This document shows positions 45,153 to 55,041 of a stretch of 64,000 nucleotides of DNA, piece by piece (position 1 is the first letter of the stretch; each line of letters opens with the position of its first letter). The position numbers were made by a program, and so were the translations under genes. The notes under the pieces were generated by a model that saw only the letters and a program-made list of their open reading frames with translations, was not told the DNA's origin and ran no database searches. The stretch is from the NCBI RefSeq assembly GCF_900086705.1, contig NZ_LT575483.1:2555189-2619188 (forward strand). Direction: 5' to 3'. This DNA comes from Massilibacillus massiliensis. GTDB lineage: Bacteria; Bacillota; Negativicutes; FLKF01.

Positions 45153-46073
45153 ATGACAAGAAAATATAATCTATATCAAATTGACGCATTTACAAAAGAA
45201 AAGTTTGCGGGAAATCCAGCGGGAGTTATAACGAATGCCGATGGGTTAACTGATGGTGAAATGCAGAAAATAGCAAGAGAACTAAATAACTCTGAAACGG
45301 CGTTTATCTTTCCCTCTAATAGTAGTGAATATGATGCACATGTCCGTTTTTTTACCCCGACAAGTGAAGTGCCGATTTGCGGTCATGCTACAGTTGCTGC
45401 ACATTATGCTCGCGCTCTTGAAAAGGGGCTGGAAACATCCAGAGTCTATCATAAAACAGCGGCTGGAATCTTGCCAGTTGATATTATAAAAGAAAATGAC
45501 GATTATAAAATCGTCATGACGCAGGGGAAGATTGAATTTGGGGCGATCCTTGAAGGCGAAAATAAACAAGAAATTTTGAGTGCGCTACATTTAAGCGATA
45601 CAGATCTGCTCGAAGGGTATGACGTTCAGATTGTCTCGACAGGTCATTCAAAGGTTATGATTGGGATAAAAAGCGTTGAGATGTTACATGATTTAAGACC
45701 GGACTATGATGCGTTGTCTAAGTTGAGTAACGTGATCCAGTGCAATGGATATTATGTTTTTACGATTGACGCGCAAGATCCTGATGTTCTCGTCCATGGG
45801 AGAATGTTTGCTCCTGCAATTGGGATTCATGAAGATCCTGTTACGGGGAATGCAAATGGACCATTGGGTGCCTACCTTGTTCATCATGGTTTTGTCGAAC
45901 ATAATCATTCATTATTTAGATTCACCGCGAAGCAAGGCGAAGCCATAAAGCGGGCGGGACGGATTGAAGTGGAAGTCAAGATAGAAAATAAAGAACCTAT
46001 TGAAGTTAAAATTGCAGGACATGCTGTGATCCTATTTAAATCTGAATTGTTATTGGATGATGTTGTTTCGTGA
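45153..46073 (+). CDS. PhzF family isomerase/epimerase
   Basis: 306 residues of the diaminopimelate-epimerase-like fold: YQIDAFTKEKFAGNPAGVI, the catalytic Glu in LNNSETAFIF, FTPTSEVPICGHATVAAHY, and EDPVTGNANGPLGAYL in the second half. PhzF proteins isomerise small metabolites; outside phenazine producers the substrate is unknown. ATG 45153 with GGAGG seven bases upstream. Ends four bases from the convergent ThrE gene. Confidence 0.92.
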   Translation: MTRKYNLYQIDAFTKEKFAGNPAGVITNADGLTDGEMQKIARELNNSETAFIFPSNSSEYDAHVRFFTPTSEVPICGHATVAAHYARALEKGLETSRVYHKTAAGILPVDIIKENDDYKIVMTQGKIEFGAILEGENKQEILSALHLSDTDLLEGYDVQIVSTGHSKVMIGIKSVEMLHDLRPDYDALSKLSNVIQCNGYYVFTIDAQDPDVLVHGRMFAPAIGIHEDPVTGNANGPLGAYLVHHGFVEHNHSLFRFTAKQGEAIKRAGRIEVEVKIENKEPIEVKIAGHAVILFKSELLLDDVVS

Positions 46074-46077
46074 TTGA

Positions 46078-47418
46078 TTATACAGACAGTTGGTCATTGT
46101 TTAGTTCTGTATTTTGTTGTAAAAGTTTTTTAAAATGTTTTAATTTTCTCCGCGCGATATATTTTCTCGCAAAGATATGCGGAATTGCAACACCTATGGC
46201 TATTGCAAGTATCGTGAGATTTGCGATAATACCGCTTTCAAAGACCTGGATAAAGGACGAGATGTCCATTACGTTCACATTGATTATGCCAAACATTAGA
46301 CGATACATAAAGACGCCGGGAATCATAGGGATGACCGAAGGAAGCGTTATGACATGCATTGGAGTATGAATATAATGTACACCCTTTATCGCAATAAGAC
46401 TGACCAGCATCGCGCCGGCAAAAGATCCTATCGGTAAGCCCATATCTAAATCGTAGGTTATAAAATTCCTTGTACATACGGATATCATTCCGCCTATAGC
46501 TACTACCCATAGAAGACGTCGAGGTACATTGAAAATCGTTGAAAAGCCGATGGAAGCGATAGCGGCTGAGATGGCGTAAACTAGATAAGAACTATCAGGT
46601 CTGGTATTTATCATCGTAAAGTCTTCTACCTGACATAACTTGATCGCGAGGACAATACCAAAACTCATGCTGCCAACCATCAATATGGTATTGATCGCTC
46701 GAGTCATGCCGGAGACGATATAATTATCCAACATATCGTCAACCGAATTGATTAAAGGGATGCCGGGAACGATGAATAAGGCGCAGGCCAGAAGAGGATG
46801 CCACGGTGTCGTCGATCCTGGAATAAAATGCGTGAGGTAGGCCAGCAGCGTGGCAATAAATGATGCAATGGCGATAGAGGCATACGGATTGATCGCAAGT
46901 TTATTACAATAAAGCCGCAGATTAAAACCGAGTGAAGCACAACAAGCGGTATAGAAAAACGCTAACCAATCCCCACCAAAGAGTTTGCAGAATCCACCGC
47001 AGGCTAATCCGGCGCCAATGGCAATAAATGTTGAGGTATATTGCTTTTTTTCGATCATTATTTTATTTAATTCTTCTTCATAAGCGTCCAGCGTATAATC
47101 TTTTTCTATTGCGCGCCAAGATAATTTGCTTATTGCAGAAATTTTCGTCATGTCAACGCCATGTTTGATACATTTCTGAAACTTGGTGATCGAATGATTT
47201 CCATCACTGATATTGACCATGATCGTTGTATATGTGATGTGTATATGAAGTGTTTCAGCATATATTCCCATAAAAGCAGCGACACGTTTCATCGTTCTGG
47301 TGATACGATTGGTATCGGCGGCACTTTCCATAAGAATTTGACCTGTTTTCAAAATTAGCAGTAGTTTTTTTCCTATCTCAAAATAGGGATCTTGTCGATA
47401 TAATTGTTCTTGATTCAT
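46078..47418 (-). CDS. ThrE-type threonine/serine exporter (fused)
   Basis: 446 residues joining the DUF1212 half (ILKTGQILMESAADTNRITRTMKRVAAFMG and five membrane helices) to the DUF3815 half (four or five helices with GAMLVSLIAIKG and LPSVIPMIPGVFMYRLMFG). Many Firmicutes make these as two small proteins; here they are one. Exports threonine or serine, by family. Faces away from the 449-base gap to its right. Confidence 0.9.
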   Translation of the reverse strand: MNQEQLYRQDPYFEIGKKLLLILKTGQILMESAADTNRITRTMKRVAAFMGIYAETLHIHITYTTIMVNISDGNHSITKFQKCIKHGVDMTKISAISKLSWRAIEKDYTLDAYEEELNKIMIEKKQYTSTFIAIGAGLACGGFCKLFGGDWLAFFYTACCASLGFNLRLYCNKLAINPYASIAIASFIATLLAYLTHFIPGSTTPWHPLLACALFIVPGIPLINSVDDMLDNYIVSGMTRAINTILMVGSMSFGIVLAIKLCQVEDFTMINTRPDSSYLVYAISAAIASIGFSTIFNVPRRLLWVVAIGGMISVCTRNFITYDLDMGLPIGSFAGAMLVSLIAIKGVHYIHTPMHVITLPSVIPMIPGVFMYRLMFGIINVNVMDISSFIQVFESGIIANLTILAIAIGVAIPHIFARKYIARRKLKHFKKLLQQNTELNNDQLSV

Positions 47419-47748
47419 ACAATGCTATTTCCTTTGTTTTTATAGTATTGTAAAGTGCAATGCATAAAGAGTCCAATTACAATTGCTTTTCATTATCATT
47501 ACTTTTAGTAATTGCCAAATAGCGATAATATGGAACAATGCAGATAATTCAAGGCGATAGAGAGTAAATAAAAATAGATGAGACAATGGAAATCTATTTT
47601 AAACAATAAAATGATAACATTTATGCATGAAAATCGGTTATTGTATAATATAAAATATTTATTTGCAAGCATAGTGTTTCAATTTAGTACTTACAAAAAT
47701 GTAACTGTTGCATCATAATTTTGTTGAATGAAAGACTTTGAAATTAAA
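47419..47748. other. Gene-free AT-rich stretch
   Basis: It should hold the promoter of the ThrE gene on the minus strand (TTGGAC then TACAAT near 47440-47475). Otherwise I see only AT-rich DNA; a TAATGATAATGA tract is only a weak Fur-box match. Confidence 0.4.
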
Positions 47749-47785
47749 AAAAGGACGGTCGCGTTTTTGCTACGACAGTCCTTTC
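47749..47785. terminator. Hairpin terminator
   Basis: AAAGGAC..TCG pairs with CGA.AGTCCTTT, T-run after. Confidence 0.7.
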
Positions 47786-47867
47786 TTTTATTTTTAGATC
47801 TAATCATATTACCAAGAAAACCATGTGCGTGTTCCCTGAATATGAAGCAAGGTCGAAGGATTGAACC

Positions 47868-48218
47868 CTAAAGTTTATCAACAAGTTTTTGGATAAGAGG
47901 ATATTGATAAGATTCCCCATTTAAAGCTTTGCTTGCTGCGATTATCGATGTAACCAAAAGAATGATCCAGAAGATCGCCACAATAGGAAGCAGGAAAACA
48001 CCGATGACCAACATACATAAAAAGCTAACAATAAAGGATATGGTCAATATCGTCAGATGAGCAACAAGCGCTTGCTTAGCGTGCTCATAGACAAAATCAT
48101 CATCTTTTTTGAATAGAAAAATAATCAATGGAGCGATGATAAACCCTAATCCACCTAAAAAATACGCTATATGGGCTAAAATGGCTAAGAGTTTTTGTTC
48201 GCCAGTTATTTCGTTCAT
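47868..48218 (-). CDS. DUF4870 (Tic20-like) membrane protein
   Basis: 116 residues: EQKLLAILAHIAYFLGGLGFIIAPLIIFLFKKDDDFVYEHAKQALVAHLTI is the DUF4870 pattern, with three or four membrane helices. Function unknown. I start at ATG 48218 (MNEITG) preceded by GGAGGTGG; the longer frame from 48299 reads back through that site. Confidence 0.85.
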   Translation of the reverse strand: MNEITGEQKLLAILAHIAYFLGGLGFIIAPLIIFLFKKDDDFVYEHAKQALVAHLTILTISFIVSFLCMLVIGVFLLPIVAIFWIILLVTSIIAASKALNGESYQYPLIQKLVDKL

Positions 48219-48478
48219 GCTACCACCTCCTAATTCTATTTTATAGTAGACTGTCGCATTTGTATATTTTATTCCGAAAATTTTGTAAGGAAATTTCATG
48301 TAATGAAATCAAAGGGATGATTTGCTGATTCTGATCGGAAAATCATGTAAAATGAGAACAGCAAAACATTATAATCAGCAAGCTTATAGGTTAATGCGCA
48401 TCAGTTTTGGAAAAGATAAAATGACATCTTATGATAGTATTGTTTAATTAAATTACGGAGGGATCGTGAAAACTGACT

Positions 48479-49927
48479 ATGACGCAATCTAATCAACAGG
48501 TGCAGAAAGGCGTACTTCTTTTCATTCTGATTTTAGGCGCATTTTTATCGCTTTTAAATCAGACAATCTTAAATGTCGCTTTACCTGATTTAATGAAACA
48601 TTTTGATGTTACTACAACGACCGTCCAATGGCTGTCAACTGGTTTTATGCTGGTAAACGGCATTATAGTTCCTGCAACGGCTTATTTTATGAAACGGTTT
48701 ACAACTCGACAGCTTTTTATCAGTTCCATGCTTTTATTGCTCGTAGGTACTTTGATTAACGCAATTGCACCAAACTTTGCGATCCTATTAGTAGGGCGAC
48801 TAATTCAGGCTGCAGGTGCTGGTATCATTATGCCCCTATTGATGGTGGTCATTCTTGTAATATTTCCTGTGGATGGGCGTGGAACTGCAATGGGGATGAT
48901 TGGGATTGTCATGATAGTTGCGCCGGCCATTGCGCCAACCTTAGCTGGCTTCATCATCGAACATTTTTCATGGCGATGGTTATTTATTGGGATGCTTCCA
49001 CTGGTTGCAATCGTTATTATTTTATCATCTAAATATTTGGTAAATGTATCAGAAGTATCTAAGCCCAAATTAGATATTACCAGCATGACTTTGTCAACAA
49101 TCGGATTTGGCGGGATTCTTTATGGCTTTAGCAGTGCTGGTGACAAAGGATGGAGCAGTATAATCGTACTAGGCTGTTTAATTATTGGTACCATTTGTCT
49201 GATACTTTTTAGCTGGCGTCAGCTTACTTCAACAAATCCGTTGATGAATCTACAAGTTTTTAAAAGTCGAACATTTACAATGACGACAATCATTCTTATT
49301 TTGATTACAATCGTTATGTATGCAGATATAATTTTATTGCCTATTTACTTACAGGGGAATATGGGATATACGGTACTTCAGACTGGTTTGCTGCTATTAC
49401 CGGGGGCATTGATAAGTGCTTTGATGTCACCTGTATCTGGGCGGCTATTCGATAGAGTCGGAACAAAACCATTAGCTTTGGCGGGGTTGTTCTTTACGGT
49501 TATCGCAATATGTGGCATGTCCAATTTCAGTGAAACGACAAGCTATGATTATTTAATGTTAAGGGTTATTATATTACGCCTTGGGATGTCGCTCATTATG
49601 ATGCCTGTAAATACGGGCGGACTGAATGCACTTCCTAAACAGTTAACTGCTGACGGCACAGCAGTTAGCAATACGGTTCGGCAAGTGGCAGGGTCGATTG
49701 GAACTGCACTGCCTGTAACCATTATGACAATTGGAACGCAACGGCATAGCGATGAATTGATGCAAGCTGGTGATATTTTAGTTCAGTCAGAGATTCTTAG
49801 ACAAGCTTCTATACATGGAATAAATGATGCTTATCTTTTTACTGCGATTATCGTGATCGCAGCACTTCTCGCGACGATCTTACTACCAAATCAAAAGAGC
49901 GTGAAAAGGCGGCAACCTGCTAAATAG
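48479..49927 (+). CDS. DHA2-family MFS multidrug exporter
   Basis: 482 residues, 14 predicted helices, EmrB/QacA type: LNQTILNVALPDLMKHFDVTTTTVQWLSTGFML (helix 1 and loop), RLIQAAGAGIIMPLL and the helix-5 motif GRGTAMGMIGIVMIVAPAIAPTLAG. Exports drugs by proton exchange. The GGAGGG is 16 bases from the ATG, unusually far, with a GTG between in another frame. Single gene. Confidence 0.92.
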   Translation: MTQSNQQVQKGVLLFILILGAFLSLLNQTILNVALPDLMKHFDVTTTTVQWLSTGFMLVNGIIVPATAYFMKRFTTRQLFISSMLLLLVGTLINAIAPNFAILLVGRLIQAAGAGIIMPLLMVVILVIFPVDGRGTAMGMIGIVMIVAPAIAPTLAGFIIEHFSWRWLFIGMLPLVAIVIILSSKYLVNVSEVSKPKLDITSMTLSTIGFGGILYGFSSAGDKGWSSIIVLGCLIIGTICLILFSWRQLTSTNPLMNLQVFKSRTFTMTTIILILITIVMYADIILLPIYLQGNMGYTVLQTGLLLLPGALISALMSPVSGRLFDRVGTKPLALAGLFFTVIAICGMSNFSETTSYDYLMLRVIILRLGMSLIMMPVNTGGLNALPKQLTADGTAVSNTVRQVAGSIGTALPVTIMTIGTQRHSDELMQAGDILVQSEILRQASIHGINDAYLFTAIIVIAALLATILLPNQKSVKRRQPAK

Positions 49928-50143
49928 CAAGGCTTAGAATCAAAGGGACAGTTCTATTGATTCTGAAAATAAAATAAAGTAAAATGAGAATAAAGAGAAA
50001 TATGGTATGGAATTTTGAACGATATAAATAAGATATGCACATTCTCTAATCGACGCAAACGAAGTGGTAAACTTTATGAAGCGAAGAAAACTTCGGGATA
50101 TTTCATACTTCAAAATAACTAATAAAATAAAGGAGATGTACAT

Positions 50144-50947
50144 ATGGAAGAAAATTTTTGGTATGCATTTCTTTTAACTGCACTGGCGGGGCTTAGTACT
50201 GGATTTGGTAGTCTGATCGCTCTATTTGCTAAACAGACCGACCGACGTTTGCTATGTACTGCGCTTGGATTTTCAGCGGGAGTCATGGTTTATGTCTCTA
50301 TGATCGAACTGATGCCTGAAGCAAAACTTGCACTGCTCAATCATACAAGTATGGCTGAAAGCGGTTGGTATGTGATTGCTGGCTTTTTTGGCGGAATGCT
50401 GTTGATTGGCTTGATTGACCTATTTATTCCGCATCACATTAATCCCCATGAAGTCAGTCACATTGAAAGTGAGGAAAGCCGTTCTCATCAAAATCAAAAG
50501 CTGCTACGCATGGGAGTTCTGACAGGCCTTGCGGTAGGTATTCATAATTTTCCTGAGGGTATTGCGTCTTTTTTATCCACATTGCATGATTCTGGAACCG
50601 GATCGATGATTACGGTGGCGATCGCGATTCATAATATACCGGAAGGAATCGCTGTTTCCTTGCCGATTTATTATGCTACTGGCAGTAAAAAGAAGGCTTT
50701 TGTATATTCGTTTTTGTCCGGTGTAGCCGAACCCGTAGGCGCTCTGATTGGCTACTTATTCTTACAGCCATTTTTGACCGAGTTTGTAATGGGTATTACG
50801 TTTGCCGTTGTCGCCGGTATTATGGTATTTATTTCTTTTGATGAATTATTGCCGGCTGCCGAAAAATTTGGTGAGCATCACCTTGCTATTTATGGTTTGA
50901 TTTTTGGTATGCTGGTTATGGCGGTAAGTTTGCAGTTAAGCGTTTAG
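50144..50947 (+). CDS. ZIP family metal transporter (ZupT-like)
   Basis: 267 residues, eight helices. GIHNFPEGIASFLS and AIHNIPEGIAVSLP are the H-N-x-P-E-G metal sites of helices IV and V; a His-rich loop (FIPHHINPHEVSHIESEESRSHQNQ) lies between helices III and IV. Imports zinc and perhaps iron or manganese. AAGGAG before ATG. Confidence 0.93.
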   Translation: MEENFWYAFLLTALAGLSTGFGSLIALFAKQTDRRLLCTALGFSAGVMVYVSMIELMPEAKLALLNHTSMAESGWYVIAGFFGGMLLIGLIDLFIPHHINPHEVSHIESEESRSHQNQKLLRMGVLTGLAVGIHNFPEGIASFLSTLHDSGTGSMITVAIAIHNIPEGIAVSLPIYYATGSKKKAFVYSFLSGVAEPVGALIGYLFLQPFLTEFVMGITFAVVAGIMVFISFDELLPAAEKFGEHHLAIYGLIFGMLVMAVSLQLSV

Positions 50948-51038
50948 TAGATGAAATAAATTTTATTGTATGTATTTAATAGACGAATAAGGACGATTAG
51001 GATATAAAACTAATAAAAGTGTTGGGTTGGGCTTCGTG

Positions 51039-51105
51039 ATATGCTCCCTTCTAGGTAAACAAGTGAAAGAATAAAAACTTGTTGATTAGAAGGGCGCATA
51101 TTTTT
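51039..51105. terminator. Terminator before blaI
   Basis: ATATGC.CCCTTCTA pairs with TAGAAGGG.GCATAT, with inner AACAAGT/ACTTGTT, then eight T. Confidence 0.85.
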
Positions 51106-51121
51106 TTATGTTCAAATAGCT

Positions 51122-51174
51122 TTGACAATCAGGGAGCTGGCGGGGTATAGTAATTATAATATTACAATTGTAAT
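51122..51174 (+). promoter_or_regulatory. blaI-blaR1 promoter and BlaI box
   Basis: TTGACA (51122-51127) and TATAGT (51146-51151) with 18-bp spacing, then the perfect palindrome ATTACAATTGTAAT at 51161-51174 containing the TACA-N2-TGTA core of BlaI/MecI operators. Confidence 0.85.
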
Positions 51175-51191
51175 CATAGAAGGTGAATGTT

Positions 51192-51566
51192 ATGAATAAG
51201 TTACCACAGATATCGGATTCAGAATGGCAAGTTATGAAAGTATTTTGGAAACATGGGAAACTTACTGCCAATGAAGTGATTGATAAATTTGATGGGGCTA
51301 CATCCTGGAAGCCCAAGACGATTAAAACTTTACTTGGACGACTAGTGAAGAAAGAAGCTATTGCATTTGATAAGGATGGCCGGACCTACATTTATTATCC
51401 GCTTGTTACGGAAAGTGATTGTGTAAAAGCGGAAAGCCAGTCTTTTTTAGAAAGGGTATTCTCTGGTTCGCTAAATGTGATGTTTGCCAACTTCCTCGAA
51501 GAAAAAGAACTGTCGGCTACAGAAATAGAGGAACTAAAGCGTATCCTTGATCAAAAACAAAAATAA
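51192..51566 (+). CDS. blaI: BlaI/MecI family repressor
   Basis: 124 residues: winged helix ISDSEWQVMKVFWKHGKLTANEVIDKF...TSWKPKTIKTLLGRLVKKEAIAFDKDGRTYIYYPLV, then a dimerisation tail. It represses beta-lactamase genes until cleaved after BlaR1 signalling. ATG 51192 with GAAGGTG upstream; blaR1 follows 11 bases later. Its box occurs at its own promoter and twice before the 53603 beta-lactamase gene. Confidence 0.93.
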   Translation: MNKLPQISDSEWQVMKVFWKHGKLTANEVIDKFDGATSWKPKTIKTLLGRLVKKEAIAFDKDGRTYIYYPLVTESDCVKAESQSFLERVFSGSLNVMFANFLEEKELSATEIEELKRILDQKQK

Positions 51567-51577
51567 GGAGGGCTCTT

Positions 51578-53377
51578 ATGATCTTGCATTCCTTTATTTT
51601 CTGGCTGCTCTACTCTTCGCTTATGGGGAGTTTATTGACGGGAATCATTCTTCTCGTCCGTGCAATTTTTAAACATAAAATGGATGCTAACGGGCATTAC
51701 TTACTATGGTTTTTATTGATCGTAAAATTGTTTCTTCCTTTTGCACCCGAGAGTCCTATCAGTGTATTTAATATTTTTAATCAGGTGACCTTTCAAAATT
51801 TTACTGGCAATTATTTTGAAGGCCAAACGAATGAAAAGGCGATCCAGAAGTTAAATAAGCGGTCGCACATATCCCAAATGGGAGAAGTTGATGATTATTT
51901 TATTTCGGTAAACAGGCCTTTCCTATCTGGGGACAAGGTTCTATTTTTAGCCTGGTTAATGGGCGTAGTGAGCCTAACTGCTTACACGTTCCATTTGACC
52001 AGAAAGCAGAAATGGATCATAAAAAACAGTTTGAAAGTAGCAGATCGTGAAGTCCTTCATTTACTTGAGGAGTGCAAACAGACGATAAATACTAAGGCTG
52101 TTCCCGTGTTAGTTGAATCACCGTTGATCCGGAGTCCGATCGTTGCGGGTGCAGCTAGATCGTATATCATATTCCCGACAGGAAGTATAGGCAGGTTAAG
52201 CCAGGCAGAAGTAAGGTTCATTTTGTTGCATGAGTTAGCGCATCTTCGGCGCAGAGACTTGTACATGAATTGGATGATAGCTTTGTTTCAAATTATGCAT
52301 TGGTTTAATCCAATCATCTGGTATGCTTTTTACAAAATGAGGCAAGATCGCGAATTAGCCTGTGATGCGTATGTACTTTCTGTTCTGAACCCGAAAGAAT
52401 ATAAAAGTTATGGTGCTGCCATTATTTCTTTTTTTGAGATGAATGTAAGGTCTTCTTATGGATCGATCACTGGATTTGCAAGTGGAAAAGTCCATTTAAA
52501 GGAAAGAATAAAAAGGATTGCCATGTATGAAAAGAGGACCGTAGGCAAGCGGATAGGGGAAAGCATCCTTCTTTTGCTGATGGGATGTTTCTTATTGACA
52601 AATGCAACGGGGGCATCCGGAGTTATACAGGTAGAAAAATCATCAAAACCAAATCATGATATTATTTATGAAGATCTGAGTGCTCATTTTAAAGGCTTCG
52701 AAGGATCTTTCGTATTATTTGATGTGGAAAAAAATCATTATCAGATATACAATGAAACCAACAGTCAAAAGCGCGTATCACCGGATTCAACCTATAAGAT
52801 TATGAGCGCTTTAATAGGTTTGGAGACAGGCGTACTGGCAGATGAGAATGCTGAACTAAGCTGGGATAAAACTGTTTACCCGATTGAACCTTGGAATAAG
52901 GATCATAATCTTGCCTCTGCCATGGCTTATTCAGTTAATTGGTATTTTCAAAAAGTTGACGCCATGGTAGGAGAAGACAGAGTTGAAAACTATTTACAAC
53001 AAGCAGACTATGGTAACTATGATATTTCTGGTGGTATGCGCGATTTTTGGATTGAATCTTCGCTAAAGATTTCTCCTTTAGAGCAGGTTGATTTACTCAA
53101 AAAATTATATGCGTATGACTTGCCATTTTCTAGGAGGAACATAGATATTGTCAAAAAGCTCATTAAAATATCAGCGCAGGACGATGTAATTCTATACGGT
53201 AAAACAGGTACTGGGAATGTAAATGGAGATACTCGTAATGGCTGGTTTGTCGGGTACGTGGAGCGTAATGGCAGGGTTTATATTTTCGCGACAAATATTC
53301 AAGGTCAAGAACGGGCTGACGGAGCAAATGCTAAAACAATAACATTAGATGTTCTTAAAGAGAAAAAAATTATTTGA
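51578..53377 (+). CDS. blaR1: BlaR1/MecR1 beta-lactam sensor-transducer
   Basis: 599 residues, normal length. The N-terminal M56 metalloprotease has membrane helices and HELAH near residue 217 plus RELACDAYV. A last helix near 335-350 leads to a class-D-like penicillin-binding sensor with S-T-Y-K near 402, S-V-N near 450 and K-T-G near 541. Acylation by a beta-lactam activates cleavage of BlaI. AAGGAGGG before ATG. Confidence 0.95.
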   Translation: MILHSFIFWLLYSSLMGSLLTGIILLVRAIFKHKMDANGHYLLWFLLIVKLFLPFAPESPISVFNIFNQVTFQNFTGNYFEGQTNEKAIQKLNKRSHISQMGEVDDYFISVNRPFLSGDKVLFLAWLMGVVSLTAYTFHLTRKQKWIIKNSLKVADREVLHLLEECKQTINTKAVPVLVESPLIRSPIVAGAARSYIIFPTGSIGRLSQAEVRFILLHELAHLRRRDLYMNWMIALFQIMHWFNPIIWYAFYKMRQDRELACDAYVLSVLNPKEYKSYGAAIISFFEMNVRSSYGSITGFASGKVHLKERIKRIAMYEKRTVGKRIGESILLLLMGCFLLTNATGASGVIQVEKSSKPNHDIIYEDLSAHFKGFEGSFVLFDVEKNHYQIYNETNSQKRVSPDSTYKIMSALIGLETGVLADENAELSWDKTVYPIEPWNKDHNLASAMAYSVNWYFQKVDAMVGEDRVENYLQQADYGNYDISGGMRDFWIESSLKISPLEQVDLLKKLYAYDLPFSRRNIDIVKKLIKISAQDDVILYGKTGTGNVNGDTRNGWFVGYVERNGRVYIFATNIQGQERADGANAKTITLDVLKEKKII

Positions 53378-53394
53378 AATATAAATGTAAAGGT

Positions 53395-53427
53395 AGCGTA
53401 CGGGATACTTATCCCGGCGCTTTTTTA
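53395..53427 (+). terminator. Terminator after blaR1
   Basis: AGCG.ACGGGA pairs with TCCCG.CGCT, then a run of six T. Confidence 0.85.
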
Positions 53428-53464
53428 TCGTCAATATAAGGTACTTATAAAAAGATTATTTATA

Positions 53465-53517
53465 TTGACACATTTAGATTACAAATGTAATATTTAACTA
53501 TAGACTACATGTGTAAT
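53465..53517 (+). promoter_or_regulatory. Beta-lactamase promoter with two BlaI boxes
   Basis: TTGACA (53465) and TAATAT (53488) at 17 bp. ATTACAAATGTAAT at 53478-53491 overlaps spacer and -10, and ACTACATGTGTAAT at 53504-53517 follows. Both hold TACA-N2-TGTA, the core seen at the blaI promoter. Confidence 0.85.
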
Positions 53518-53602
53518 CGATTGAGTGAAAGAAGAGGTGATACAAGAATTTGTTTCGGCTATACTGAATAAAGTTTAATCAATAATAGAAAGGAATTTTA
53601 AG

Positions 53603-54793
53603 ATGAAAAAAATATTCCTGGTACTAATGACCGTTATTTTCACTAATTTTGGATGTATGACCAGTTTGGATGCAGCTGGATTGGAGACAAGGACAGACTT
53701 TGAGCAAATTTCCAAACAAGAATCTTATCAGGCAACAGTAAAGGCAGTAGCCATACAATTAATGCAACAATACAATATCCCCGGAGCCGCTATTGCGGTC
53801 ATTGATGGTGATCAAACTTATACATATCTGTTTGGCAGCATGGATCAAGCGAATGGCAGGCCTGTTACTGAGAATACCATTTTTGAGGTCGGTTCCATTA
53901 CGAAGTTATTTACTGCTTTGCTTTGTGCAGAGGCTGAGGATAACAAGAGTATAAAGTTATCTGATCCACTAACTGACTATTGTCCGAAATTTAAGAAGCA
54001 CAATTCGGCAACAGCACAAATTACCTTAACGCATTTACTTACGCATACGGCTGGTTTTCCCTTGAATTTGTCCGAAACAATTACCGATAAGCCCCAAATA
54101 GCTGCCCATTTGTCCACATGGCAGCCTGAAAAAAATATTGGCAGTCAATGGCAATACTCTAATGTAGGTATTGGCTTAGCAGCGATGGCCTTAGAAAATC
54201 AAACCCATAAGTCTATAAATGAATTAATGAAAGAAAATATACTGCGACCGCTAGATATGACGCCATTGGGGATAGAAGGTGTAGAAACATATCAGGAGAA
54301 TTATGCGCAGGGTTATTCGACTGAAGGAAAAGCAGTTCCGCACGTTCGTTATGACCGTGATCCTTTTTTTAGTGCCTATAGTCTTAAAGCAACCATCAAC
54401 GATATGTCTAAATTTTTGGCAGCGGCCATCGGTTTACCGAATACGCCGGACAATATCAAAAAAGCGATGCACAATGCGCAAACACCGCGTGTCGATAACG
54501 GCAATATGCAGCAAGGTTTAGCTTGGCAGGTGCACTCTCTGCAAGACGAGAACATAAAACATGAACCGGAAAATCTCGACTTAGGGCCACGGACTGTTCA
54601 TTGGCTGCCTAAAGCGCAGCAGATCTATAAAGCCAATGTTTTGTTGGATAAAACCGGCGGTACCGGAGGATTTAGAAGCTATATTGCCGTTGTACCTGAA
54701 AAAGAGCTTGGCGTAGTTATTTTATTGAATAAATATATTTCCAATGGCGCTGTCGTGACTGCCGGTAGAAATATCATTGGGATCAGAGAATAG
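53603..54793 (+). CDS. Class C-type serine beta-lactamase
   Basis: 396 residues: signal peptide MKKIFLVLMTVIFTNFGC..., then the class C triad S-x-x-K in EVGSITKLF (~97), Y-x-N in WQYSNVGIG (~185) and K-T-G in LDKTGGTGGFRSY (~349). An esterase of the same fold is possible, but the paired BlaI boxes upstream argue for a true inducible beta-lactamase. Exported. Class C enzymes are more usually governed by AmpR. Confidence 0.9.
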   Translation: MKKIFLVLMTVIFTNFGCMTSLDAAGLETRTDFEQISKQESYQATVKAVAIQLMQQYNIPGAAIAVIDGDQTYTYLFGSMDQANGRPVTENTIFEVGSITKLFTALLCAEAEDNKSIKLSDPLTDYCPKFKKHNSATAQITLTHLLTHTAGFPLNLSETITDKPQIAAHLSTWQPEKNIGSQWQYSNVGIGLAAMALENQTHKSINELMKENILRPLDMTPLGIEGVETYQENYAQGYSTEGKAVPHVRYDRDPFFSAYSLKATINDMSKFLAAAIGLPNTPDNIKKAMHNAQTPRVDNGNMQQGLAWQVHSLQDENIKHEPENLDLGPRTVHWLPKAQQIYKANVLLDKTGGTGGFRSYIAVVPEKELGVVILLNKYISNGAVVTAGRNIIGIRE

Positions 54794-54899
54794 TTCGTAT
54801 AAAATTTCTCTGAAAATTGGCATGTTCAATAAGGTCTTTTCGAAATACGATAAGTAAGCTAAAGATATTAGATCTTAGTGAGCATAGGTCGGAAGCAAT

Positions 54900-54944
54900 A
54901 GGAAAATAACCTTGGTCAAACTTATTGACCAAGGTTATTTTCCT
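54900..54944. terminator. Terminator after beta-lactamase gene
   Basis: Perfect 19-bp stem AGGAAAATAACCTTGGTCA with complement. Confidence 0.9.
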
Positions 54945-55041
54945 ATAAGTTTAGAAGGTTTTTGGCTATACATCAAGAAACAATAAAAAAATATCTTTTT
55001 GAAAGAAGATCGTGAAGTCAGGATTCAAGGAGGGTGTCATC

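Noticed and set aside
47490-47530. Fur box near TAATGATAATGA
   Set aside because: Only half of the 19-bp dyad is present and the ThrE gene is not an expected Fur target.
48465-48500. Eight-codon leader peptide (GTG after GGAGGG) overlapping the DHA2 pump start
   Set aside because: The spacing of three bases is too short for a good start and the sequence shows no attenuator; coincidence is more likely.
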